64,000 bases of DNA from Pseudopyrenochaeta lycopersici (GCA_003313425.1 NHZP01000024.1:682001-746000); one strand, 5' to 3'. Shown: positions 33,597 through 45,889, counted from the stretch's first letter. Numbers and translations: made by a program. Notes: generated by a model not told the origin, from the letters alone.

Positions 33597-34232
33597 ATTG
33601 TAGCCAGGCACCGAGATAACAAGGGCCCAATGGCATCTCGGATTTCAGATTCTTGCACCGGATGTAGTGATGCAGACCGACTTGAAAACACCAGGGCGGC
33701 GGCGGGAATCACTATTCACGAGCACCTTCATGTAATTGAATCACCTTTCCAGGCTCGATGCCCCTACACAACGAGATACGGTCCTGTCGAATCCGACGAT
33801 GCTGACTTGAACGGTCCAAGAACACGACATTGGATCAACAATGAGAACATCGATGCTAGACCCGTACCTGCGGTCTTGGATCTCCTTCCAAACGGGATGA
33901 ACTGGCCTAATAATGCGACAGTAAATGCGGAGAACCATATCACCTGGGAGGACCATCTCAACAGAATGGGATTGGATCGCCGTACATTATACCTGATCAA
34001 TATCGTGTTTATCTTCATGCTGGTGCCTTTCCTTGGGCAGTTCCTCTTTTGGGTCGGCTTTGTAGGGCTGTTTGACAACAAGTGCGAAGCTTCTGTCCTA
34101 AGAAATTCGAAAGAAAGGCTGACAATTTTGTATAGGTACTGCCCTCCGAATATTTGGCAATTGATGAGCGTGTGGACAGCATTATCGTGGTTAGGTAACT
34201 TAGTCGTTGGCTCTGCCGCAACCAAGTGCTAA
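33597..34232 (+). pseudogene. C-terminal half of split fungal membrane protein gene
   Basis: The frame is open from the first base after the right terminal repeat, with a first ATG at 33630. Removing a 54-bp intron (34082-34135, GTGCGA...GGCTGACAATTTTGTATAG) gives GLFDNK joined to YCPPNIWQ. That restores the WxGFVxLxxxxYCPPxxxxQxxxWTxxSxLG ending of the same membrane family as 19264-19981. Two membrane segments are visible (IVFIFMLVPFLGQFLFWVGFV and the final helix). Reading phase is zero at both insertion borders. This half shows no stop or frameshift, unlike the N-terminal half. It has no promoter of its own that I can see. It could still be expressed as a truncated small membrane protein. 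Confidence 0.7.
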
Positions 34233-34650
34233 CCTGATCAAGGTGTGTTCCTTGATGCTTCTTGCTAGCGAAGCGAGTATTTACAAGGAAGGACGATATT
34301 GAACTATTCCTATACTATTCATTATGATAGTAGCTTTGTAGTTGTATGCCCACGTGGACAACTGTCTCTCTTGCTCCGCATTCACATTTGTCGTTCTCCT
34401 AAAACCGTGGAGTTTGGCATGGGTGGCTAGCCGTAAATGTCCTGTTCTAAGCTGTGTTGCTATATTCCTCTACTAGGGACCGTAGAGATTTTATGTTTGC
34501 TTTTAACAGAAGCTCTATTTTACGTAGGTGTTGGCCATTTCCTAGTGGTCTGCCATTCCTTCCACCATGGCTAGAGCATCGGCTATATAATAGTGGGTGA
34601 GCCCCTCCACTGTCATGGGTATATCGTATTAATGAGTTAACGAGCCTTCG

Positions 34651-34878
34651 GGGTTGCCACTTTTTTAGTAATTACTAATTTTTAGAATTACTTATTAAAA
34701 CAGTAACATTACTAATCTAAGAGTAGTTCAACTATAATATTAATATATACCTATTACTAAAGCCTTTTAAACTTAGAGTTCTTTTAAAAAGGTAATATTA
34801 CTTTTTTAAAAAGTAACTCTAAAAACTAGTAATTACTATTACTAAAAAAAATAGTAATTACTAAAAAAGTGGTAACCC
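34651..34878. mobile_element. 228-bp MITE-like element
   Basis: It is bounded by 27-bp terminal inverted repeats with a single G/A mismatch: GGGTTGCCACTTTTTTAGTA on the left, and its near-complement ending GGTAACCC on the right. The interior is very AT-rich, with no coding capacity. No flanking target duplication is clear. Confidence 0.7.
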
Positions 34879-34914
34879 TGCTGAGAGGTGAAGCCGGTTT
34901 CGCTAACGACTGTA
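34879..34914 (-). repeat. 36-bp dispersed repeat, right copy
   Basis: Inverted copy of 18683-18718 with one mismatch. It abuts the MITE end exactly, so the MITE may have inserted at its border. Confidence 0.7.
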
Positions 34915-35398
34915 TTAGCGTACAGCGAGGCGAAGTCGTAAAGTGCAGTGCACTATCCGACTTTCTGAAAAAGTTGCGGCCCGATGGCTTCCATCCTTGG
35001 AGGCGTTCGTCGACCATGCAACGAATAACTGTTGCGGTACTGGCGACTTGAAAGCAAAGAAGCCTCGTGATGATTTCATCTTTCCAAAACTTTAGAATAA
35101 TATTGGATTGTTGCTTCTTCCATCGCTTGAGACTGGATTTTCATACATACAGACTCATTAATATTGCGCTAATGTTTTTTTATAAATAGTGATGAAGGGG
35201 TATCTGTGGGAAGTGAGGCATGTAGGACAGCCTGAAAGCTGCCAAAGAACGGAACTGAAGCAAGCTTTATATCCCAAAGCAACCAAACTAGGCAATATGT
35301 ACCCAATAATCGGACCAAGCATTATATACCAAAAGAATCCAAACTCGCCTTTTAGATACAATCAAAGGAGACATGATAGACAAGAATGTGATTCTCAG

Positions 35399-38165
35399 CT
35401 AAGCCGCCTGCTTCATGAACCAATCTGAGCTGGCATCAACCATATAATTCGTGATGTTCGATTCATTCCCGTAAGCGCCTTCCTGTAACTGCATGTTACC
35501 ATCTGGTGCAGGATAGCTGATCGTGCCGTCCATAGACACTGGCAGTCGCGGCATGTTGAAGAAGTCGAAGACATCCAGATATTCCAGCTCATTTGGCGCA
35601 GGCGTACGAGCTGGAGTTACAGACGGTAATCTTGCGTTGCTACTAGGCTTCGGCTGTCGGGAAATGAGGAAGTCAAGATCGAAGGCGCATCGGCGCATAT
35701 CAGCCAATATCTTCACGGTTGAAGGTGTCACTCGCTCGCCATTTAAACCAGTTGGCGTCTGTTGACTTTCTTGATATTCCGAGAGAACGCGAGAGAGTAA
35801 GTTCGCATAACGCGTGCCGACTTCCCAGTACTGGCCAAATTCTTGGAGGGTGCTGACAAGGAGATTGATTGACGTATCCACTCGGTGGTCGATGGTCGAT
35901 CCATGAACAAGCAATACGCGCGCTGCGACCCATAAAGAGAACGCAAACGGTGGACCGAGCTTGCTTAACAAGCCGTTATCTCGAACGCAAGCACATAGTG
36001 CCGTGATGTTCTCGACAGCACTAAGACACCTTTGGCTTGCGCTGAAGGAAGGCGTGAAGATAGGCGAGCGGTGGGTGGGATACGCCGCAGACGAATGAAG
36101 TCGAATAATAGTACTAGATGAGTTAGTAAATCGTTCCGTAGGTTCCAGCAGCTACATACGTATGAAAGGCAGCATGCAGCATGACCAAGCCACTATTCAG
36201 GCTTTGGTTCATACCAGGCTTGACGAAGACTCTCGCTGAATTACCGAATTCTTGTGGAAGGTTGTACTTCCATTGCTCAATGGCATTGTCGAGTTCTCTG
36301 TACTCACTCTGCCACTTCTCTACATCGGACAACGAAGTGATATCAACAGGTTTCTTCAGGAACTTGTGTATACGGGTCAAGAGCCCAAGAATCTCCACAT
36401 AGTACGAGAAAGAGCCCATATTCTCTGGTCTATTCATGCTGTAGTCTGACCGTGTCGATGTGTTGAACCACCTCGTTTCTACTGGCATATTGCGCGCATA
36501 CATGTCGTCGCGGCATGGCAATCGGCGATCAATCTCGTTCTCGTCCAAGGCGAACTCGAAGGCAGTTGCTACAGTAGCATAACGGTCAAGGACATAAATC
36601 ATCCAGAACAGTCTGCGTCGGCTTTCTTCCTCGATCCAATCCTTGGGTTCAGGTAGCACGATTGCTCGAAGAGTGTAGATGGACGCATATTGAGGCGCGA
36701 CAGCTGGACTATACGTCTCCATCGACAATCCCAACTGCACTACTGAACGAGTGATGAGAGCGAGCAGGTTCCATCCTGGTGGCCCATTCGAGCAGCCGAC
36801 AACATCAAGAGCAAGTATGACCAAAGCTTGAAGCGACTTTACCGAGCTGTTCTCAATGCCATAAAGCAGGACCTTCTCTTTTGAACTGCGATGATAACGC
36901 TCTCTTTTTTCCACAGTGAGTCGCTGGTCAGTCGAAAATTTCACAGTCGTTGCTACCACGGCGTGAAGGATGATTCGGTCGGCTTCATCTAGACTTGCGT
37001 CGCCGAATAACGAGTTCAGTGTTGTCTGGCGATGGAGTATCGGACACCAAGGGTAGATATGCTTGAAGAATAAATCGACAAGACCATAAAGGAGATCGTA
37101 GGGAGGAAAATCTGCATCTGCTTGGCCTAGGGCCCTGGACATCGCAGGGTGATATTGGTCGTTATTGAATGGCGTATAGGCATCTCGTTGGAAACCGCTT
37201 TGCATATCATCGTAGCCGTTCCCGGTAACGGAGGGAGTAGGCCTACTATCTGTGACACCATTGCCAAATTGGTTTTGTATCGCATTCTGCGATGGAAATG
37301 TTGCCGTAGGCTTCTGTATGAAGAGCGCGGTCTCTGGGCGAGGTATGTGCGGTGTTTGTATAACAGGCGGGCTTCGGAAGGCAGCGATTTCTTGCGGGGA
37401 CGGGCCAGAAGCAGCAATTTGCGTATTGGACAGATGAGCAATCTGGTTCTGCTGTTGAATGATGAGCGACTCGAGCTTGTCTGCGGTTTCGGCTGTCAGC
37501 CCTAAAGTCTACGGCGACTGATTCTTGCGTGCCAAAAGTGGAGGGTTTCGTTGTTCAGCACTGTTTCAAAGCGGTTTTGCTCCCCACCATTTTTGGTGGA
37601 TTCGTGGTGACCCCATGGGGTTCGCAGAAAAAGTAAAATGCCAAATTTCAGTTCGATCCCTACGGGCCTCGGGTAATTGAAAGCGGGCAGCGCAGTAATC
37701 AGACTCACCTAGACGGGCCTCCAATTCACGTCCATAGCCAGCGCGAAGTCCTGGCTTCTTTCTTGGAAGATAGGTCTATGTCTAGATGAGTCTTTCTGCC
37801 TCAAGTTCGAGTGATGATTCGAGCGATGAGCTACTTACGCATGCCGAATTGTTTTTCAGACACCATCCACATGCCGGAGCTCCGCGATCACATTTTACTT
37901 TGCGTTGCTGGAAAAGTTGAGAGCAAAGTCAGTGCAAGTCTAGCATGCGAACCGAGCCTGGGATTCTCACCTTGCAGGTCTCACATGAGACGGATAGCGG
38001 ACGTTTGCGCTTGTTGGAAGTTCCGCCCTGACTCCTGTTTCCTCCTTCGTCTGCGCTAGACTCCTCTGCGCTCCAGTCGTGCTCAGGGGAGTGATGCGAC
38101 AGCTTTGATGTCCCATTTGGACTTGCGACATGCGCGCCGTTGTTGCCAACGGTCGCGTCCATCAT
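35399..38165 (-). CDS. Zn2Cys6 transcription factor, RhaR-like
   Basis: Five exons (38165-37971, 37907-37839, 37775-37709, 37501-36160, 36113-35399) join in phase into 795 aa. The binuclear zinc cluster is complete across the first two junctions: C61, C64, C71, C78, C81, C88 (C-x2-C-x6-C-x6-C-x2-C-x6-C). It is followed by the linker TYLPRKKPGLRAGYGRELEA and a short coiled coil rich in Gln. The fungal transcription factor middle homology region starts at DLFFKHIYPWCPILHRQ. The gene is divergent from L-rhamnonate dehydratase with 489 bp between starts, which suggests it is the L-rhamnose regulator RhaR. GaaR-like regulators share the linker, so the name is inference. The 200-bp intron between exons 3 and 4 is long for this window. 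Confidence 0.8.
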
Positions 38166-38654
38166 TCTGGACGATGCGGTTGGGGGCGTATGCGTTGAGC
38201 GAAGGCTTCGGCAGAGAGGACACCGAGCGTGCGCGCGGGGTTGTGTGGTTTCGCTGGCCTTCCCCAGACTCCGTAATTACCGGGCCAGGCCTCCTCCACA
38301 CCAATCGATTGGTGGCTTTGGGTGGACCGGTAACCAATGAATACAGTATTCTATAGCGAAAACCCTTACTGAGCAGGCTTTCGTAGCAACCGTAGGAAAT
38401 GCCGAAGTTCTCCCAACCATCGCGCAGGCACGCGGTGCGATCCACTTCTGGGCCCAACTTACAATGGCCTGTTTTCTCGGTCGTCGCATTGCAGCGAGAT
38501 ACGCCGAGGGCCCTTTAGACCATTTATTCCGTCCTGTTGCACCTGATCATGCAATGTATATAAGGAATCAATCCATTTAATCCTCCTCTATCTTCTACCC
38601 CTCTCTTTCCCGATTTTCATTCTCCCGGTGGTCTTCGCTCCTTCACACGCCACA
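38166..38654. promoter_or_regulatory. Divergent promoter, RhaR-like regulator / rhamnonate dehydratase
   Basis: 489 bp. A TATATAA box at 38557-38563 lies 92 bp before the dehydratase ATG, followed by CT-rich tracts typical of strongly expressed fungal genes. Confidence 0.55.
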
Positions 38655-40093
38655 ATGCCTTCCACTACAGGTTCCAGCAACACCACAAGGTCGTTCCCTA
38701 CTATCAAGCATGTCAGGACGTTCCTCACGCAGGGTCCCGGATCTGGGGGTGACTACCATAATGTCCACGGCGGCCATTGGTGAGATTCCATGGAAGATCT
38801 ACATGCGCGACACACGCTGACTTGGTGCTTCTACCTTAGGCTGATTGACTCTAAGATTTCCACACCTATGAGCCAATATGAGGATTACCGGAAGAGCCGA
38901 ACTTCTTGGGGCATCAATGTCTTGGGCTCGTTCTGCGTTGAGCTGGAAGCGGACGACGGCAGCAAAGGCTTCGCCACTGGCTTCGGTGGACCGCCCGCAT
39001 GCTGGCTAGTTGCAGAGCATTTCGAGCGATTCCTGGTCGGCCAAGGTGGGCTATTATCACCTCGCTCCTGTGCATAGCCTCTAACAATGCTCCAGATCCC
39101 AGAGATACGAACCATATGTTTGAGCAGATGTATCGCGCATCAATGTTCTACGGCCGCAAAGGTCTCCCAGTGGCCGTCATCTCCGTCATCGATCTCGCGA
39201 TCTGGGATCTTCTCGGCAAGATCCGAAACGAGCCGGTTTATAAGATGCTTGGTGGAGCTACACGAGAGCGCCTGAACTTCTACTGCACAGGCCCGGAGCC
39301 AGCAGCTGCAAAGGAGATGGGCTTCTTTGGTGCTAAGGTCCCTCTCCCCTATGGCCCAGGCGAAGGTGTTGAGGGCTTGAAGAAGAATGTCGAGTTTCTT
39401 ACCAAGCACCGCGAGAGCGTCGGCCCAGATTTCCCTCTCATGGTCGACTGTTATATGAGCTTGAACGTGCCATACACGATCGAGGTCGTCAAGGCAACTG
39501 AGCATCTTAACCTGAACTGGTGGGAGGAGTGCCTCAGTCCTGATGACAGTGACGGCTTTGAGCAGATCAAGCGTGCTCATCCTAGGATGAAGTTCACCAC
39601 AGGCGAGCATGAGTACTCAAGGTACGGCTTCCGAAAGCTGATTGAGGGACGCAACCTCGATATTCTCCAGCCCGACGTTATGTGGGTAGGAGGCATGACC
39701 GAGCTCATCAAGATCGCCGCTATGGCCGCTGCCTACGACATCCCCGTTGTTCCCCATGCCAGTGGCCCGTACTCGTATCACTTTGTCGTTAGCCAGGCCA
39801 ACTCGCCTTTCCAAGAATACCTTGCAAACTCTCCGGACGGCAAGTCAGTATTGCCGGTGTTTGGGAACCTCTTCCTCAATGAGCCTATTCCCACCAAGGG
39901 CTACCTCGATGTAAAGACGCTGGACTTGCCTGGGTTCGGTCTCGAGCTCAACCCCAACGCTGGTCTCATTGATGCCGCCCGCATTTTGAACCCTGCGCCA
40001 GCCAAGTCTCTAAAGCCCATCGAGCAGAAGCAACCAGAGCCAGTAGCTGAGACCAACGGCGCCAATGGCGTTGAGGTGAACGGACACGCATAG
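38655..40093 (+). CDS. lraC: L-rhamnonate dehydratase (LraC/LRA3 type)
   Basis: Three exons (38655-38779, 38840-39045, 39096-40093) give 442 aa. It belongs to the enolase superfamily (MR-like branch) and would dehydrate L-rhamnonate to 2-keto-3-deoxy-L-rhamnonate in the non-phosphorylated L-rhamnose pathway. Diagnostic segments are GGDYHNVHGGHW, STPMSQYEDYRKSR and SWGINVLGSFCVE. The three metal-ligand blocks are LMVDCYMS, WWEECLSP and TTGEHEY, and the general-base/acid block is VVPHASGPYSYH. The fungal L-galactonate dehydratase LGD1 has a different N-terminus, so I prefer rhamnonate. The C-terminal ~25 residues are a low-complexity tail that bacterial enzymes lack. It is divergent from the putative RhaR gene and probably induced by L-rhamnose. 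Confidence 0.87.
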
Positions 40094-40635
40094 ACCATGG
40101 GTGTAATTTTGCATGGAGTTTGGGGCATACAGCATTTGGTAGCTTTACGGGACATGGAGGGTGCTTAATCGCATTGAAACGCGCGTCTCGATGGCGTTTG
40201 TCCCGTATGTTCTTTGCTCGTCTAGATGATTCTGGCGTTTTTCGTCATTGCATTGGGAGGACTCGCGATTGCAAAGTCTTTCGTCAGCAATATAGTTTCG
40301 TATATCCATTTATAGCTATGTAGTTCATGAACAGCAATGAATCACGAAATAAATTGACCTGCTTCCGATGTTCTATGATTGGAGATGATTTTCAGTCGCT
40401 GACACATTTCAGTGAGGCTGCTTTTGCGGTGAGAGCAGCCAAAGTGGGGCAACGTGGGCGTGCAATGAAGGCGCAGCTCAGCTCTTTCATAAACTTTAAA
40501 GCCCTGACCGAGCCTCAACAAGTAAAGCTTCTCTCCGTCTTGTAGCATACCCTGAATACCCTTTCAACCTTGTATTGCAGTTCAATTGCATATTTCGTCC
40601 CTTTCAAGAACCCCGCAATACACAATTACCCCACC
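40094..40635. other. Intergenic, no gene recognised
   Basis: 3' region of the dehydratase and promoter of UAP1. Nothing further is seen. Confidence 0.45.
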
Positions 40636-42543
40636 ATGGAAGCCGTCAAGGATACCATTAACACTACCCTAGAGAAACTCCACATTACCGGAGGAGCTGC
40701 TCAAGGAGCCCCAGCGAAGGAGCCTTCAGAAGAGCAATTCAATCAGCTGAAATCCAAGTACGAGAAGGCCGGACAGGAGCAAGTCTTTGTATGTCAAGCA
40801 CCCGAAGAGCCTCCCTGGAGCACTTTACAGAGCTTTGCAAATATCAGACAAGCAATTTGGAAGCTATGTGAAATACTCCATAACTAAATAAAATTTATAC
40901 TCAAAGTACTGTGCTAACGAGTGAGTCGCTAGTCATTCTACGAGAAGCTCTCTACAGCTGAAAAAGCTGCCCTCTATGAGCAGCTGAGCAACTTTGACCC
41001 CGACTACATCAACGAGATCACCGAGCGCGCCCTCCACCCAGCTAAATCTGAATCTACGGAGACAAAGCTCGAGCCTCTCCCCGAGAATGCCACATCCTCC
41101 GTTCTCGACTCCTCGCAGGAGAATCTTGACAAATGGTATGACAGCGGTCTCGAGCTAGTCGCCAACAACAAGGTCGCAGTCGTCCTGATGGCCGGTGGCC
41201 AAGGTACGCGACTCGGTTCCTCAGCGCCCAAGGGCTGCTTTGATATCGGTCTGCCAAGTAAGAAGAGCTTGTTCCAGCTGCAAGGCGAGCGAATCGCAAA
41301 GGTGGAGCGGTTGGCGGCAAAGAAGCATGGCAAGGACAGTGTTACCGTGCCTTGGTACGTCATGACCTCTGGGCCGACCAGAGGGCCAACGGCGAAGTTC
41401 TTTGAGGAAAACAATTACTTTGGGTTGAAGAAAGAGAATGTTGTCATCTTTGAGCAGGGTGTTTTGCCCTGTATCTCGAATGAGGGGAAAATCCTGCTTG
41501 AGAGCAAGTCCAAGGTACGTGAACACCATTGATCATCGCAGTATTCATTATGGCGCACGCAGCATCATAGACGAAGACTTTCAGAGCTCTCTTCTCAGGG
41601 TGTATAAAAGTACTGACCAATAGCATTAGGTCGCTGTTGCTCCTGATGGCAATGGTGGGCTTTACCAAGCGCTCATCCAGTCAGGTGTGGTACAAGACAT
41701 GGGCAAGCGCGGTATCCAGCATATTCACGCATATTGCGTTGATAATTGCCTGGTAAAGGTTGCAGATCCGGCCTTCATTGGTTTCTCCGCCTCAAAGAAC
41801 GTTGACATCGCAACAAAGGTCGTTCGGAAGCGAAATGCTAAGGAATCAGTCGGTCTCATCCTACAGAAGAATGGGAAGCCAGATGTCGTCGAGTACTCAG
41901 AAATCGATAGCGCCGACGCAGAAGCGAAGGATCCCAAGAACGCAGAGCTTCTCAAGTTCCGTGCAGCAAACATCGTCAACCACTACTATTCATACAACTT
42001 CCTGGAGTCCATTCCCGAATGGGTGAAGAAGCTTCCTCACCATGTCGCTCGCAAGAAGATTCCCTATGTTAACACAGAAAGTGGTGATACAATCAAGCCT
42101 GAGAAGCCAAACGGCATCAAGCTTGAGCAGTTTGTCTTCGATTGCTTCCCGTTCCTTACGCTAGAGAAGTTCGCCTGCATGGAGGTTAAACGAGAAGACG
42201 AGTTCAGCCCTCTGAAGAACGCGCGAGGTACTGGCGAAGACGATCCGGATACGAGCAAGAAGGACATCTTGACCCAGGGCAAGAAATGGGTACAAGCCGC
42301 CGGTGCCACGGTGGTGAGTGAGAACCAAGAGGATGGCATCGAGGTTTCGCCGTTGATCTCATACGTAAGTCGCCCGTTAAGAACCTTGAGTACTTTTAGC
42401 GCACAAAACCGCAAAGCCATTTCAACTACACTCTGCAACAACTGATGTTCCGATATACTGACTTCATACAGGGTGGTGAAGGACTCGACTTCCTCAAGAA
42501 CCGCACGATCAAGGCTCCGGCAGTCATTGAGTCCGAGGACTAG
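40636..42543 (+). CDS. UAP1: UDP-N-acetylglucosamine pyrophosphorylase
   Basis: Four exons (40636-40788, 40933-41514, 41630-42364, 42472-42543), all phase 0, give 513 aa. It makes UDP-GlcNAc from GlcNAc-1-P and UTP, the precursor for chitin, N-glycans and GPI anchors. The nucleotide-binding signature [10 protein letters not shown] is at residues 137-146, followed by [19 protein letters not shown]. Further family blocks are [40 protein letters not shown] and [10 protein letters not shown]. The N-terminal [20 protein letters not shown] helix is also typical. It shares with GWT1 a role in GPI/cell-wall synthesis but is 27 kb away, so linkage is probably chance. Confidence 0.95.
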
Positions 42544-43868
42544 GAGCCTACAGTGTTCGAGCTCGAAGACTAGAAGTCCTTCAAGGCGCGAACGGGCGTT
42601 GTTCAACCATCAGACTTACTCTTTGGGCTAACTAACTAGGGCACAACAGGATGACCATGGTGTTTACTTTGAGCCTGAGCTTGGATCTCGCGGTCGAATC
42701 ATGCAAGGATAACAGGTACAGTTGTGGTTAATAAAAGGACATATAGAAATGAATGAATATGAGTTTCACGATCCGTGAATGGTTTGGTAACTCTCCCAAA
42801 CACCGCTTCGCCCATAAAAAGATAAATAGTCTATGTACTGTGAGGCCGGTCGACGGGAAGCCCACGGTTGTGGAACGGACAGTCACTGTACAATAAAGTT
42901 TACCCGAACATCAGATCATCCATGCAGGAACCGGTGGCCGTTCGCGCAAGCCCGCCAAGGTCCAGGATCAATACCCCAAATGACTTCAAGCTCAGTTTAA
43001 ATTACTCCGGTGCTCGGAACGTCAGGAGCCAAAGTAGGCGCACTCAGCATATCAGAGGCGAATCTCCCAAGTAGCCTCCACTTCACGAGGGCTGGCCATT
43101 TGTTCGATTCTCAACGCCCCGTGGCCACGCGACTGCAAGAGCTGTGTCATTACGCGGGGAGCTAGGATGGAGGGGGAAACAACGCTCCAGCAGGCGGCAG
43201 CGGCGGAGCAGTGAGAAAAATAAGCAGCCAAACACGGGTCGGTGATAGCGACAGCCACAAAATATGATAGGAGGTGAGAATCGTCTAGGGTGAACGTGGC
43301 AAGGCCGGTTCTGCGCAAGAACTCCTTCTGGACCGCTTAAGGCTGTTGCGTGCATTTCGACCTCGGAAAGGCTCAAATTGCGCATGTCGCTAGCGCTACC
43401 CGAAGCAGGGACCACAGGCATTCAGACGTCCTTTTTGCCTGCAGCCCAAGCAGAGTGTGATCCCAAACTCTCTCACCACCTAACCAACGTTTTCGGAGGA
43501 CGGTCGCAGAAGTGTCGCTGAGGGAAGGTCTGGAAGTCTGAAAGTACGTCGCAACACGCCCGCGATCGGTTTGCGCCTGGTTGGGCTCGGCGCGAGCTGC
43601 CCCGTACCCCTCGATATCCTCGAAAATTCTGCGGCTAACAGGCAAACGCAGGTGAAGGATATTGAAGAAGTGAACGAAGCAGGTACTTGCGCCCCTATCA
43701 CCACCACCGCCTCTGCTGCGCTTTCTCTCGAGCGAACAGAGCAACCAGACATCACAGCAAACTGCGCCCCCAAACCACCCTTCTTTCGCGACCACCCCTT
43801 TTCGCTTTTCAGACCAAAATGACCATATACTCACATCGGGTATAGATTTACGTGGAGGAACAAGAAAG
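42544..43868. other. Intergenic, no gene recognised
   Basis: About 1.3 kb. Several long open frames on both strands around 43.0-43.9 kb have no motifs and look like chance frames in GC-richer sequence. It includes the 5' leader of the zinc-knuckle gene. Confidence 0.45.
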
Positions 43869-44929
43869 ATGTCGTCTCTATCCCGTCGTGCGTGCTTCAA
43901 GTGCGGAAACGTTGGGCATTATGCTGGTAAGCCACCTCGCGCACTGGCTGCGGCGCGCACGCTGCAGTGAAACACTGTCGGGAGCGACTGTCGCGAGATG
44001 GCGCTCTCAGCAGCGGTACCTGCATTGCGTAGTCACGAGCTGTGTGGAACCATCCATGAGTGAACATGCGACTGACATACGAATACAGAGGTGTGCTCTT
44101 CATCCGAGAGGCTTTGCTACAACTGTAAGCCCCGACCCTCCAGTTCTATCCATGGCTAGGTACTAATGTATTTGCAGGCAAGCAGCCCGGCCATGAGTCC
44201 AATGGATGCCCGCATCCCCGCACCACCGAGAGTACGTCATACCAAAGGCATAATATTCCTGCGTTCGAATATGCTGCCCTACGAATCGAGCATGTTTCTA
44301 TAGATTACAGCATTAAAATACGCACTGGAAGATGAGACTGACGACTGTACAGCCAAGCAGTGCTATCATTGCCAGGGTCTTGGACACGTCCAGGCTGACT
44401 GCCCCACTCTTCGCTTGAGCGGAGCTGGTACCAGCGGACGCTGCTACAGCTGTGGTCTCGCTGGCCACCTTGCACGCAACTGCCCCAATCCTGGAGCTGG
44501 ATTGGGACGTGGAGCTGGTGGCCCTCGTGGTGGATATGGAGGCTTCAGAGGCGGCTTCGCCGGTGGTGCTCGCCCTGCAACTTGCTACAAGTGCGGTGGA
44601 CCGAACCACTTTGCCCGCGATTGCCAGGCTCAGGCTATGAAATGCTATGCCTGTGGCAAGCTTGGTAAGTAGGCAGACCGGAATTCTCTTACAACGACTG
44701 ACTTCGAGAAGGCCACATCTCTCGCGATTGCACGGCCCCTAACGGTGGCCCGCTCAACACTGCTGGCAAGACGTGCTATCGTTGTGGCGAAACTGGCCAT
44801 ATCTCCCGCGATTGCACTCAGACTGAGGTCAATGGAGATGCTCCTGCTGCCCCTGCTGCTGTTGCCCCTGCTGCTGCTACCGCTGCTACTCCGGTTCAGC
44901 CTGCTGCACCCACGGCCACTGTCGCATAA
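43869..44929 (+). CDS. GIS2: Seven-CCHC zinc-knuckle nucleic-acid-binding protein (Gis2/CNBP/Byr3)
   Basis: Five exons (43869-43926, 44089-44124, 44178-44231, 44353-44664, 44712-44929), every intron in phase 1, give 225 aa. Seven CX2CX4HX4C knuckles are seen in order: CFKCGNVGHYAEVC, CYNCKQPGHESNGC, CYHCQGLGHVQADC, CYSCGLAGHLARNC, CYKCGGPNHFARDC, CYACGKLGHISRDC and CYRCGETGHISRDC. A Gly/Arg-rich RGG-type linker separates knuckles 4 and 5, and an Ala/Pro tail ends the protein. Members bind single-stranded RNA/DNA, associate with translating ribosomes and enter stress granules. Introns 1, 2 and 5 interrupt knuckles, so each exon adds partial knuckles. The 36-bp second exon is easily missed. Confidence 0.93.
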
Positions 44930-45889
44930 ATGAACTGACTATGTTCAACGACTGAGTCGCTATGAGTAAAATCATAACGACAAATCAATATTTATCAACC
45001 ACCAATCCGATTTTCTCTGTTTATTTACGCCTCAACACAATCGTTTCCTAGCCAAGCCTTTCTCAGCATCCTTCCGGCAAACTTCACGCATTCACGAGTC
45101 ATCACCGAGCAAGAGAAAAGTTTTCACGATTCCTACGCTGATACCCACGAACATTTTATCCCTTCCTTCAACCATTCTACCATTATTTCGAACAGACGAC
45201 GGCTTGGCGATTTGCGACGGCGACTTTACTTCTTTGCATGTATCCCTTTTGGTCACCTCTTCGGCACAAGGGTAACTGAAAGGGCATACTTGGATAGACT
45301 ATGGTTGCCGATGGACCTAGAAGACGGCTGTGTGTGGTGGTCTGGTAGTTTAAAGGTTTCTTAGAGGAATTGAGGGGTGGAGGAGACGCTGTGTGTGTTT
45401 GTCGGAGCTGAGTTGGTATCTCTGCCCTGGACTTCCTTTTGGTCTACACTTCCCCTTGCTCTTGCATGAATGGATGTATCTCATATCATCTGTCATTGAA
45501 TATATCCTATCAAACCGCATAAGCTCCGTTCTCGTGCTCGGCTCGTGTTTAGTATGGGGACAGCCAGTATCTTTTTAAGCCAACTTCTCTGCACCGGTGA
45601 CGGCCAAACTTTTCAGTCCTCTTTTCTTCCTATCATCTTCGGAATTCTTGTCTCGTTTTCCTTCAAAATAAGTATTGGTTCTGTCGACCGCTCGTATTCA
45701 AGTTGTGGCGGTCGTGCCTTCCCAACCATCGCTCCTTCCTCTCCCACCTCAGCCCTCATGAATGTCCCTTTATCCAAGCTCAACTCTGTACTCAAACTCT
45801 TCTTTTGTTGCACTTGTACCTACTTTCTACACTCGCTCGTATCGCATTTCTCCAACCAACATCCTCTCAAAAATCACCTACTAGAACTC
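44930..45889. other. Intergenic, no gene recognised
   Basis: About 1 kb before DMC1, with T/C-rich tracts. No feature is recognised. Upstream elements for meiotic expression cannot be judged. Confidence 0.45.

Larger units (their letters stand above)
34233..35398. other. Intergenic with a MITE and the right copy of the 36-bp repeat
   Basis: About 1.2 kb with no supported gene, marking the right edge of the accessory region. It contains the 228-bp inverted-repeat element at 34651-34878 and the repeat at 34879-34914. Confidence 0.5.
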
